Below the pieces are notes generated by a model. The model was given only the letters and a program-made list of their open reading frames with translations, did not search any database and had not been told where the DNA came from. Below are positions 12,033-22,516 of a stretch of DNA of 64,000 nucleotides, piece by piece; positions within the stretch are counted from its first letter, which is position 1; each line of letters starts with the position of its first letter. Both the position numbers and the translations under genes were made by a program. The stretch lies in the NCBI GenBank assembly GCA_032718475.1, contig JAUCBJ010006701.1:62001-126000 (forward strand). The letters run 5' to 3'. Source of the stretch: Nemertoderma westbladi (lineage: Eukaryota; Xenacoelomorpha; Nemertodermatida; Nemertodermatidae).

Positions 12033-12878
12033 CTAGTTCGGCCCTCGCATTATCCGCTGACGGCTGTGCGACACTCTCTGCCCCCCCCTTTCGCCGCTAA
12101 CCCGCTGTTGTGGGGTTCTCGTAGCCCCCCCCCATTCGCCACATCTAACTTCGCTACTCCTCACCCCGCTACTATATCCCTCTCCAGTCGACACATCAAG
12201 CCTACCGCGGTCGGGTCTATTCACCCCCGCCTCTCCCTGTGCTATTGCGTGGCCTACCAGGCCCTCTACTCCCTGCCTACCAACTATGTGGCCTACCAGG
12301 CCCTCGCTGGGTCTACCTAACCCAGCTATTCCCTGCCTACCAACTACGTGGCCTATCAGGCCCTCGCTGGGTCTACCTAACCTAGCTATTCCCTGCCTAC
12401 CAACTACGTGGCCTACCAGGCCCTCGCTGGGTATACCTAACCCAGCTATTCCCTGCCTACCAACTACGTGGCCTACCAGGCCCTCGTCTGTCTGGCCATA
12501 CACGCCCGACGCGTTTACATTAATAGCACCCGTATTGGAAACGGAATTAATTTGTTCGTTCGAAACAAAATCATTTGAATTATCTTGCGCGACTACACTA
12601 TCTGGATTATTTTGTAAATTCGGGCTCGCTGAATTATTTAAGTTATTTAGATTATTTTGTGTTATTGCATTACTTAAATTATTTTGTAAGTTCGAATTTG
12701 GGTTATTACTTTGATTAATTGGATTATTTTGCGTAGCTACATTAATATTAGAATTATTTTCTACATTAATACTAGGAACGTTCTGATTTAAATTTAAATT
12801 ACTACCACTAGGTAAAGTATTTCCTGCAATAAAGGTTTGATTAGAATTGTCCCATACGGTACTATTAATATTAACCAC
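12033..12878 (-). pseudogene. gag: BEL-3 gag middle segment, Asn-rich plus 20-aa repeats (copy D2)
   Basis: The N-terminal part is Asn-rich low complexity. Next come four tandem 20-residue repeats of the type EGLVGHVVGRQGIAGLGRPS, encoded by a 60-bp minisatellite (about 12251-12490). Then comes a Gly/Arg-rich stretch read out of the frame used by D1. The segment is in a different frame from the upstream one because the G tract at 12904-12922 has 19 G. Further downstream the G tract near 12087 has 8 G where D1 has 10, which closes the D1-type frame. I read this as a once-continuous gag broken at homopolymers. Confidence 0.6.
12251..12490 (-). repeat. 60-bp minisatellite with GGCCT-ACC-AGGCC hairpins (BEL-3 D2 gag)
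   Basis: Hairpin cores start at 12251, 12290, 12350, 12410 and 12470. The first interval is 39 bp and the others 60 bp. D1 has only three cores at 57702, 57741 and 57780, at 39-bp spacing. The 21-bp difference adds seven residues per repeat and keeps the frame. Confidence 0.85.
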
Positions 12879-12880
12879 GT

Positions 12881-14401
12881 CTACTGTACCATTATCATTA
12901 TTACCCCCCCCCCCCCCCCCCCGCCCGTACGGTCACACCAGTTTTGAGTCTGTCGTGCGGTCCCTGTAAGTGGGGTATTAATAAATGTATCCACGGCCCC
13001 CGGCTCCTCAAAAATACTCGAGCCAGCCTCGCTCTCAGACTCCCCCATTTGCGCCAGTTCCACCTCACGCGCGTGTATAGCTTCATACTCTACGAGTTTG
13101 TCTCGCTGTTTCTCCAATTCTCTTCGCTCACGCTCCGCTTTTGCTATTTTATCCATAGCCTCCCTCTCGGTCTGCTTGGCCAATTCCACCTCTCTCCTAA
13201 TCCCCTCCCTTCGCCTCACCTCACGCGCTCTACGCTCACCCTCCTCCCTCACTTCACGCTCTCTGCGTTCACTTTTCTCTCTCGCCACACGCTCTTCTTG
13301 TTCCTTCAACTCTATTTCATCATACTCCCTAAGGCTCCTCACAGCCCTTTCGGCCCTCTCTCTTATCTCTCCCATCGACGCCATTTCCCTCTCCAGCAGC
13401 ATTCTCCCTTCCTCTAGCCGTCTACCTACTTCTCTATTACCTTGCACTGCTAGATTGAGACGGTACCTGGCGTCTATCTCTCTCACCCGTCTTTCTTTTG
13501 CGGAGGATGTAGCAGACTTATCGGTTGTGGAGGATTCCCTCCGCCTTCCCGATCTACTAGCTTTCCCCCTCCTCCCGGAACTCCCCCCGACCGACGAGAC
13601 CGAATCCGCGGGGTCAGCCTCGGATTCGCCCTCCTCAGGTCTGTTCCAACCCACTAATTTTACTCCCCGGGCATCGACCAAGTATGGCCCTATGTACACT
13701 GGTGCTACGCTAGGTTCCATACTCCCACACTCCCATAGTTCAAACAGTTCGCCGGCAACCCCTTTTGCTCTCTCCTCGGCTAGTTCTCTCTGCCCAAAAC
13801 GTATTAGGTAATTAAAGTGTTTATCCGACTCACCTAGTCGCTTTCTCAGTCTCACCTCGTCTACCTTCGCCCCTTCCTTCTTGGCGTCCTTTATTAGCTT
13901 CCGGGTCGCGTTGTAGGCCCGTCGAAGTCGCTCTGAAACCCCGACGTCCTCGTCGCCGACCTCTCCTCCGTCCCTCCGGGTTCGACGTCGTACCGGCGGC
14001 TCCACCGTCGCCGTTCCGGTGGGCCGTCCGTCGCCCTCGGCCTGTAGCTGGCCGGCGACATCGGTACCGATGTCTCCTCCGTCTCTTCGCGTCCGGCGTC
14101 GCACCGTCGGCCCCACCGTCGCCGTTTCGGTGGGCCGCTCGTCGCCCTCGGCCTGTAGCTGGCCGGCGACATCGGTGCGCCGATCTCCGTCCCGTGTCGA
14201 CTCATCTCCGTCTTCCTCCGTCTCGCTCTCCCTTCCTCTCGGCTCGACCTCTTGTTCCAGGCTCCCCTCGTCTTGAACTTCCGGTTCACCCGTTATCGAT
14301 GGCTCCGGTGTCGTGGGTCTATATCGCCTGGTTGCGGCCTCGCAGATCGTTAGGTCTTCGTCCGGGGTCTGCGTCGGTGTCGTGTCACCTGACTGACTCA
14401 T
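12881..14401 (-). CDS. gag: BEL-3 gag N-terminal segment, charged coiled coil (copy D2)
   Basis: This 506-codon frame begins 71 bp inside the 5' LTR edge, at an ATG conserved in D1 (59761). Two near-identical 37-residue units (DVAGQLQAEGD... / RRRTRRDGGE...) lie at about residues 77-150. They are followed by a region alike in both copies (SEPSVAPVYIGPYLVDARGV context in sense), and then about 150 residues of Glu/Arg-rich sequence likely to form a long coiled coil. No known domain is recognisable, and gag identity is inferred from position. It ends within the G19 tract; the last residues are a frame artefact. Confidence 0.65.
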   Translation of the reverse strand: MSQSGDTTPTQTPDEDLTICEAATRRYRPTTPEPSITGEPEVQDEGSLEQEVEPRGRESETEEDGDESTRDGDRRTDVAGQLQAEGDERPTETATVGPTVRRRTRRDGGDIGTDVAGQLQAEGDGRPTGTATVEPPVRRRTRRDGGEVGDEDVGVSERLRRAYNATRKLIKDAKKEGAKVDEVRLRKRLGESDKHFNYLIRFGQRELAEERAKGVAGELFELWECGSMEPSVAPVYIGPYLVDARGVKLVGWNRPEEGESEADPADSVSSVGGSSGRRGKASRSGRRRESSTTDKSATSSAKERRVREIDARYRLNLAVQGNREVGRRLEEGRMLLEREMASMGEIRERAERAVRSLREYDEIELKEQEERVAREKSERREREVREEGERRAREVRRREGIRREVELAKQTEREAMDKIAKAERERRELEKQRDKLVEYEAIHAREVELAQMGESESEAGSSIFEEPGAVDTFINTPLTGTARQTQNWCDRTGGGGGGGVIMIMVQ

Positions 14402-14471
14402 CCTCTTTTGCAGGTTTCGATGGCTAGTGGTTATCGAGTTTTTATCTGGGGCGGCAGCTGGTTTTAGTTAC

Positions 14472-15002
14472 TGTGACGGGATCCAGGAGGGATCCCGATT
14501 TATCCGGTATTTTAGTTTACGCGTCCCCGCCGTGTATAAAGAGTAAACGAAAGCAGTGAATGAGTTCTGATGTTCGGTGTATAATAACTGATGGGTATAA
14601 AATATAGATATAGATATGTGGAAGGCGGGATACGGTAACTAAAAGTCCCGTGCTCCCCTATCTAAACTAACTAACCTAAGCTAGCACTACTGCATTTGAG
14701 ATAACTGAATTACTGATTAATAGGTTACTGATTATATTACACGGTTGGCCTAATTACTACCTAATCGATGCCTTGCCCCCCTCTGATTGGTTGATACCCT
14801 TGTTGGCGCCCCGTGGAGTGTTCCCGTTCACTCCACCTGTTCTCTCTGGGTTAGGGGTTTGGCCCCTGACCCTTTATTGTGTGCTTCCTTCCCACTCTTA
14901 TTGGGATGGCACGAGTTGGTTAACTATCCAATCTCGTGGCTCCCAATATTGCTTATCGGCTTATAACTTTATGGGGTGTTAGCGGGATTGAATAAGCTAA
15001 CA
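14472..15002 (-). repeat. BEL-3 5' LTR (copy D2), 531 bp
   Basis: It matches both LTRs of D1 (46065-46602 and 59841-60388). In sense it begins TGTTAGCTTATTC and ends CCCGTCACA. It contains three successive inverted repeats at about 14812-14970, for example GTGGAGT...ACTCCAC and GGGTTAGGGG...CCCCTGACCC. The base after the LTR in sense is the start of GTAACTAAAACC, with no TGG primer-binding start. AATAG at 15003-15007 would be its target duplication; the partner is outside the window. Confidence 0.85.
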
Positions 15003-15393
15003 AATAGGTTGTTACTATAATACATCACAGAATAATTTTTTAAAAGCATTAATTAAAAATAATATTTTAGATACATCCAATTACCCTAAGGATCACCCGC
15101 TTTATAGTAATAAAAATAAATCGAGACTTTATTACTGTAAAGACAAACTAGCCTCACGTGAAATTAAACAAGCAGTATTTTTAAGACCAAAATTATATTC
15201 AATTTTGGAATAGAATAACAAAAATATTCGTAGAGCAAAAGGTATTACAAGAGCTGTTGTGGAAACGAATATTACATATGAAGAATATTTAAAAGCATAT
15301 AACTCAAATGAAGAAATAATAAAAAACATACACAGATTTCAATCTAAATTACATCGTATTTATACCTTAAAGCAAAATAATTTGCACTCAGTA
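15003..15393 (+). pseudogene. Polinton/adintovirus-type protein-primed DNA polymerase B, fragment 1
   Basis: Reading from about 15029 in frame gives the C-terminal region of a family B polymerase as found in Polintons (Mavericks) and adintoviruses: LDTSNYPKDHPLYS, then FLRPKLYS, then RRAKGI followed by KLHRIYTLK. These are recurrent motifs of that family. One in-frame TAG interrupts it (after LYSILE). A 1-nt shift near 15380 puts the last codons out of frame. The fragment is cut on the left by D2 and on the right by B, and it resumes at 33212. It is clearly a remnant of an old integrated element and is not functional. Confidence 0.7.
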
Positions 15394-16168
15394 TGATAAA
15401 CAACCGCGACCTCTATACTAACAGCAGAACTGTTGAACAGACCAATACCCGTTAATATCCTTCTGTCAACCTAATGAGCTCTCGCCTAACCAATAAGACA
15501 CAAATAATGCTCTACTGTTAAGTAAAGGGGATCAGGAGCGTGATATTACTAAATTGTAAAGGTGGCTAAATACAAAACCGCTACTTACCGTTGGATGGCG
15601 CTAATCTGCCGTCCGCTAATATATTTTACTAAATTTACACAACTCCTGCAAAATCGCTTGTTCCTTTCTCTACCGATCGCTCGATAGAGAGCTAACTGTT
15701 CGAATCTATGAGCCACGCGGGAATAACCAAAACAATAAACCCGAGTCGGCTCCCTAAGCTTACTTAAGACGAGTGCGAGAGGCCTTGCACTCAGAGTATT
15801 CTTACGCCTAATTCTATCACTATTAAAACACGCTATTGTCTACGTCTTTCTAATCGCGAATACTGGAGGTTCCCTAACGTAATGTGTGAATGCGAGAATA
15901 TTTAAAATAATCAAAATGATACAGTAATTGTTTTTACGTGGATAGTACCACTCTGGGTCTAAACTTGCCTGCGGCTGGCTTTAGGCCAGCAAATTACTAG
16001 CGTATTGTGTGTACCGAATAGTGCGATCTAGCTGATTGCCCGCTAGTGCAAATAACCGCTCAGCGTGAATAGTTTACAGTACTCTAATTATTACCTTAGC
16101 TACTCTCCGCTATGCTGCGTACTAATTCTTAATTTTTACTAATCAATTACAGTCACAAATATTTAACA
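15394..16168 (-). repeat. BEL-2 3' LTR, truncated to its last 775 bp
   Basis: It is almost base-for-base identical to 31003-31777, including length, then diverges where ORF3 coding sequence begins at 16169. The corresponding 5' LTR continues for another 1434 bp to 33211. The U3-side part of this LTR, the purine tract and the end of ORF3 were therefore lost in one deletion. Confidence 0.85.
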
Positions 16169-18445
16169 AATATTCTCTAACGATTGGTTGAAGAACGGGG
16201 TTAAGAAACGCTTCATCACGTCGGATTGGATTCCCCATTTCGAGCGAACGTATTGATCTCCTCCGAATACCAATGGATGACGCTTCAAAACTCGCGCAAC
16301 GATATCCGCTAATAAACAAGTCACCGTGTTCGACTCAAGCACCAAATAATATTGTAGCGACGCACGGGGTGGGGCGCAAATGTTCCAATACACTAACGCT
16401 TGCCGCTTGAAGTGGGATTTGAACTCCGCTCCCGGTGGCGTGTTGTATTCACCATACGCCTCCTCGTACTTCTTCTGCGTCTTTAACTTAAAGTCCCAAT
16501 TATACAACAAGTGTGCTATAAAACCCATACCAGTCTTGGCAGAGTTGGGATACTCCCTATAAATTCCAATATCCTGTGCCCATAGCAACAATAGCTTGGT
16601 GTCGACAAACGGTCTCGGCAATCTATCTTCCAGATCAGTCATGGCGTTTAAGTCACTCTCCAAATCGCTCTGGACTCCCGATCCCACCTTGACGTAATCT
16701 TGGTTAAGAATAGCCTCTCTAACTTTCTTGGGTAACATCCTGGCGTCGATACGCTCCGCTCCGTGCATACCTCCTCGCCTGCATACCTCCAAAATCTGTT
16801 CCCTAGGATCCTTCCCCTTCCGATATTGTGTCGTTATGATGGGCTCCGGTCTCTCTCGATCCGCCCTCACACGCATAAACACATGAGTCACACCATCGGC
16901 CGCACGAATTTAAATACACTTGCTAGTCAAACATTCCTGATGGGACCCTCCTTCATTGTGGTAGAACATCACCCTCCAATCTTGCAGTGATTCCTCCGTT
17001 TTCCTCCCCTGACGCTGAATCTCGTCTGATGGGGTCCACATGCGCTCGATAGCCTTGTGGTCATCATATCGGGTATAAGAACCCTTCCTCCTCAGCCACA
17101 TCTGGTCTACCTCCTCGTCATCTGGGAATGTAGCCACCACGACCCATACCTTGATGTACTTATCCAACCATCCGAATAGCTTACTCTCCTTCCCCGGAGC
17201 TCCAATCTTATCCAACGTGTCGTAATCTGTGATCTGCATTGGGACATCACGCAAGAACTTCGCACATAAAACTTCCTGTAGACAGTCAACGTTCCAATGG
17301 TCCGCCATTCTTACCATCGGCAAGAATCGTATCGCTTCTCGCGATTCCGGATGATCTACTAATATCGCAGGTTCGGTGCCGTCGGAATAATACACCGGTC
17401 GGGGTTGAGATACGACCTGTGGAACAAATCCGGTCACTCTCCTCGTCTCCTCTTGATGTCTATCCGCGGTCTTATTATACTCCGCTATCCTGTTCTCAAA
17501 TAACTCTTTCGCCTTCGCCGCTCGCTCCTCCTGCCGCAACGCGTCTATGTCGTCCTGATGCTCAGGCGTGAGGCTTCTCACTCGGTGAGGTGAAGTAAAC
17601 GCAGTCCAGGGACTCGAGAGCTCCAAACCCGCGGGTTTGGTACCCGAGTCCCGCGCCGCTTCGCGCCGCGCCTCTAGATCCTTGTAGGCTCGGTACAGCG
17701 AAATGGCCGCTGCCGTCTCTATCAAACTGGGTGTCGAACAGGGTTTAATCTCCGTATACGGATCCAATGTCGTAACGGTCGGCGTAATGGGTCTCGGAGG
17801 TCGCTTTCCGCTGAAGTCGATACTGATCATCGGGTTGCTCATCGGGTAACCTCCCTCGTTGTATCTAAGGAATTGGTGAGCTGGACATCGCATTAATATC
17901 GGTTCCGGATGTTGCTCGTCTAATCGGTCGGGAATCGCCACGTCTTGTTTATTCATGCATTCACCACACTTGTAGAAGAGCTTGTATACGCTGAAGACTT
18001 TCGGCGTCTCCTGATCCTCGCCTCGAGTCCTCCGGTACAGATGCATTCCGTCAAACTGATCTCGGACTGCAGGTAGAGGCTCCTCGTGTCGTAAATACAT
18101 ATTCATATGGTATAGTCGTGCGATTTCCTCGTCCGGATCTGCGCTAATGTCACATACGTCCAAAGCGAAGTCGTAGGGATACCGCGTGCGATACTCTCTC
18201 CGCAAAACTTCCATCCGGTCCCCCAATGCTCTCATTCTTTCCCTCCGTAATTCTTTATCATAACTCGGCTTGTATTTCCCGTTTAGCTCCATCACGGACC
18301 GCCCATGGTAGTAAACGTTAGAGTCTTTACATCCTGGTCGCGCGAATGGTAGCTCCGCCTCCTCTCTGGCAGTAAATCCTCTGCGCGGTTGCGCTCTAAT
18401 ATCCCTCTCCATTATGCCTCGCGTATATACATATATATATCCCAA
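16169..18445 (-). pseudogene. BEL-2 ORF3, exonuclease-like protein, truncated and with a stop
   Basis: The start is the ATG at 18445, 73 bp after a C20 tract (G20 in sense). The N-terminal half carries a probable zinc site CGEC...CPAH (about residues 168-210), shared with BEL-1 ORF3. The exonuclease-like region begins near residue 490, where the expected acidic DxE is H-N-E (FYHNEGG), so a catalytic residue may be lost. It is followed by a CIQIRAADG strand, then KVGSGVQSDL, then FVDTKLLLLW, then QYYLVLES. A TAA at 16908-16910 replaces a CAA present in copy C. The frame resumes unchanged to 16169, where the gene is fused to LTR sequence before the zinc knuckles. With a lost acidic residue, a stop and a truncation, this copy is dead. 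Confidence 0.7.
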
Positions 18446-19180
18446 TAAGTGCCGTTACGTAACCAATTACACTGTGGGTAAATCAGTTAGATGTCGCCGA
18501 AGGACAGACCTCCCGAACCCCCCCCCCCCCCCCCCCCGCCTTCCAGCAGTTCAGGTTCGACTCTCTAGATCCCGTCTCTTCCTAACTAACTATCCTCTAA
18601 CCTATTCCCATGCATAGCGCAAAAACTTTGGAGATAAACTGGCCGTGACCAACTCACTTTTTGATGCCCAAACTACTCCCATTACTCGTACTAAACTACA
18701 GTAGTTAGAAAGGACCATAGCCACAATACTCGACTATACCAAACCCACAGGTTTGATAATCGAACATCACACATCCTGCAAACTACTGAGTGGGGTCCAT
18801 GTACGCCTCTGGTGCTACTAACCTTTAGCACCTTAGTTGCACTGTTGGCACCAATCTGTGGAAGTTGCTAAACTCAATTTACACTCCTACGTAATATAGC
18901 CGTCACCAAGGTTTCTAAATGCTATTTTCCAGGCTTCACGACTTTTCAAATTACTGTTTATCTATAGACGAATTCTAAAACGCGTCTATACACAGCGTCT
19001 GGAATTGTCTTGGGTTCACTTCTAATTTTAAAATTTTTAAATTTTCCAAAATTTTTGAAAATAAAATTTTGTTTTGATACCCACTAGACAAAACTCAACG
19101 CAAATCACCACAACCCCGCTCCTATGCATTTCCTTGTATTTGCATACGAGGAATGCATACGAAGTGAGTTGCGTCCAACA
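18446..19180 (-). other. BEL-2 pol-ORF3 spacer
   Basis: This 735-bp non-coding stretch contains a C20 run (18518-18537) shortly upstream of ORF3 and one BEL-2 palindrome (18739-18755). It also has an A/T-rich block with repeated AAAATTTT near 19030. It is equivalent in position to the spacers at 2105-2774 and 38121-38779. No gene is seen. Confidence 0.6.
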
Positions 19181-22100
19181 CTAATTCTGTTTTGAGGCAG
19201 GAGACAAATTATAATCTCCCGTCTCGATACGTGTCTCCTCTAATAACACAATATCTTGGACCGGTCGGTCCAAGGTGTGTAAACCATTAGTTTTACACTT
19301 TTTTGGGTGCGGACACTTGCACCAAATTTTCACAGTGACTGTGCGCACTATGTTTTGCACGTCTGGGTGTATGTGCAAGATCACTCCCGTCTCCCAATAC
19401 TTTCTCTTGACAATTGGTTCGGTTATCAATACGTAATCTCCCCTTTGGAGACTTCGAACCGTTTTGTACCACTTTGTTCTGGTGGATATGGTGGGAAGAT
19501 AATATTCCCGCCAATATTCCCAGAAAGTGTACGCCACTAATTGTGTCACTTTCCAGCTTTTACGACTATATAGGTCGGCACTAATGGGTTCTGATGCCGG
19601 CACAAGAAATGCTGGACTCTGCATTAGCAAATGATTCGGCGTTAATGCAACACCGTCTGGCAACATAGCTATCGGCCTCGAGTTTAGGGTATGCTCGATT
19701 TCAATGAAAGCTGTGACCAGTTCGTCATCGGTAAGTTGTTTGTTCACAGGCAATGTCTTGGCAATAGCCTGTTTTACAGAGCGAACTAAACGCTCCCAAC
19801 TTCCTCCTCTCCAAGGACTTTCTGGAGTATTAAATCTCCACTCTACTCGTTGCGGCAAAAGTGCTGCAGAAATTTCCTTATTCTGTGCCGCTTTATGAGC
19901 CGCGTTCAACTCGCTATTCCCCCCGACAAAGTTTGTACCCTTATCGGAGTAGAACGCCTTTACTAGTCCTCTCCTGGCCATAAATCTCTTCAAGGCCAGG
20001 AGCAGAGATTTGGTCGACATGTCTGCCACACGCTCAATGTGTATGGCTCTACTAGCCATGCATGTCAGTAGCAGACCCCATCGCTTGTGGGTCAGCCGTC
20101 CACTCTTTGCTTCAATCGGACCAAAACAATCCACCCCTGTGTTCGTAAAGGGTGGGTCATATGCCTGCACTCTCGCTTCCGGGAGTTCAGCCATCTCCTG
20201 TTCCAATACTCTGGCGTTCACCCTCTTGCAAACCAGACAGGCGTCATACATAGTGCCAACTGCCCTGCTTGGCTGCAATAGAATGAATCGCTGTCTCGCT
20301 GCCGACAAACAGTGTAACTTTCCCGCGTGATGCAACCTCTTGTGTATATCCCATAGAATCGCTCTTTGCAATTCTATTGGGTGACTAGGGATTATCACTG
20401 GGAACCGAAACTGTGAGTTTATGTCGACAGTCTGGATTCTCGATCTATGACAAATTAAACCCTTATGGATTAATGGACTCCATTTTCTAAGGGGTTTATA
20501 GAGAACTGGTCGTTGAGCCGATAATAGATGGAATTCTTTAGGGAAGGCACACATTTGATAATGTTTCAAATGCTTTAATTCCGCTTGATCAATCTCATCC
20601 TCTGTCAGAGGTTGTTTCAATTTCCAAATTCGCTCACTATTGGTGCTCAATGGTTCTCTCAAATGTTTCGAATGTTTTAAACAAAGGTACAAAATGTATC
20701 GGCTTAACCACGCAGTTCTTTTACAAATTGTCAGCCAAGAGGCAGACGAATTTAGTAATTTGTCATAAATACTACATGGCTCTAATGCCAGCGACGGTTG
20801 TCCGCTAATTAATGGAAGTTTCGAATCCAAACCCGCAGGTTTGGAAACCAAAGACTCCATTGTGTCGGTCATTTTCTGTCCGTCACTTACCAATTGTGAC
20901 TCCGGTTTAGTCTGTAAGGGTGGTTTGATGTCATAACTTACCCTTCCGGACCTAGTAGTCACGTAAGTCTGTTGGTCTGACAGGTCTCCGGGCCGCTCCA
21001 ATGACTCTTCAGGCCGCTCCAATGACTCTTCAGGCCGCTCCAATGACTTAAGTTTGGCTTTAGACTTCGACTTAGAGACTTTCTCCACCTTGACTTCTGC
21101 ATCTTCAGGCATCGGATTGGTCACTATCTTTAGTCGCTCTGGCCAATGTTCCTGTGTCCTCTTTAGAAAATCAGGTCCATGCAACCAAAACTCCTGCGAC
21201 TCTTCCTGACAGAATTCCGCCGGCATTGCACCTCTCGAAGTTATGTCGGCCGGGTTCAACACTCCCGGACAATGTCTCCATTGTTCCTTCGTCGAAAAAT
21301 CAACGATCTGAGCGCGTCTATTGGCCACAAATGTCTTTAGTGCAATATTGTCGGCCGCAATGTATACTAACACTAAGGATGCGTCCGTCCAATAGAATAA
21401 GGTCAATGTCGTGTCTAACTCCTCAGTTATTTGCTTACTTACCTCGACTGAAACTACAGCCGCCTGTAACTCTGCACGAGGGACAGTCATGTATTTGACC
21501 GGCATTGTCTTTGATCTAGAAGTCACAAAGGCCGTCTCAAACTTGTCCTGACTTACCTCTCGGCGAAGGTAGGCTACCATACCAAAGCCGGTGTCACTTG
21601 CGTCACTGAACAAATGCAGTTCGAGATCAGCTGGAAATACCAGCTGATTCGGAAAGTAGGAACGGGGTACGTCTATGTTTTTCAATAGATGTAACTCGGC
21701 TTCCCACTCCCTCCACTGCTTTGCATGTATAGGAGATATTGGTTCGTCCCACTCTAAGTCGGACAACCAAATTTTCCTCATGCACGCTCGTGCCTGTAAT
21801 ATAACCGGACTGATAAAATTCATCGGGTCAAATAGTCTACTTAATGTCGATAAGCAAATCCTCTTTGTCAAAACTTTGTCTGGGCTACTGGGCTCAAATC
21901 TAACTCTTACCTGGAACTTATCTGAGTTCGGGTTCCAAGCGAGTCCCAGTACTCGCGCCATGGGGATTGGTTCTACCCCCAATTCTATGTCTCCGCTCCC
22001 GCGATCTTTCACCGGGAACGATTCTAATAGGGCCTCCGAGTTCGTAGTGAACTTGGTTAGAGGAAATCCCCCTGTAGCCAAGCACTCTTGCAGGCCGTGA

Positions 22101-22469
22101 GCCACTTCTATGGCTTGTTCCGCTGTGTCCTTGGACACCAATCCGTCGTCCATGTAGAAGTTTCTCAAGATGGACTCAATTACTTCTACTGGATACTTAC
22201 CAATCTGGGCTGTTGCCGTTTTCTTTAAAACGAACAGCGTGCCATTCGGACTATCGCGGGCGCCAAATATCCTAACGTACATCTGGTATGTAACCACTGG
22301 GCCGGATAAGTCTTCATTCTCGTACCAGAGAAAGCGAAGGCTATCCTGGTCTGCCTTACAGGCTCTTACCTGGTGGAACATCGCCTCGATGTCACAAGTA
22401 AATGCGAATCGCCGCTGTCTAAAACGCAACAGTATTCCAATCAAATAGTTGTTCAGGTTGGGACCATCC
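19181..22469 (-). CDS. pol: BEL-2 pol downstream part (RT, RNase H, integrase, DUF5641)
   Basis: This continues the reading interrupted by the LINE; the frame is the same on both sides of the insert. Residues are counted from 22492. RT contains GPNLNNYLIG and the catalytic box FYMDDGL near 110. RNase H has HLFSDASD near 294 and a later WTDAS. The H2C2 integrase finger lies near 720-760 (LHHAGKLHC...CLVCK). The integrase acidic residues are in GVDCFGPI (about 789), YSDKGTNF (about 850) and SWERLV (about 900). DUF5641 spans about 1000-1060. The RNase H-integrase linker holds three LERPEES-type repeats and one palindrome-encoded KPAGL. The stop is just inside 19181. No other lesion is visible. 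Confidence 0.88.
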
Positions 22470-22516
22470 ATCAACTCTGAATTCAGGGACATACCTCTAT
22501 AGACTGCTGCGCAGTC

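Larger units (their letters stand above)
7096..15002 (-). mobile_element. BEL-3 copy D2 (5' part), BEL/Pao LTR retrotransposon
   Basis: This is the 5' half of a BEL-3 element on the minus strand: 5' LTR, gag and pol as far as the RNase H-integrase junction. It is closely similar to the complete copy D1. It stops at about 7096 where copy A inserted, so the rest of D2 should lie left of the window. The 5' LTR edge (15002) abuts Polinton-type polymerase sequence. Several disabling mutations show it is dead. Confidence 0.85.

Noticed and set aside
18518-18537. C20 tract as an assembly gap or sequencing artefact
   Set aside because: Similar G/C runs recur in many independent places in this genome, with differing lengths, so they look like a genuine feature. 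The exact lengths may still be wrong.
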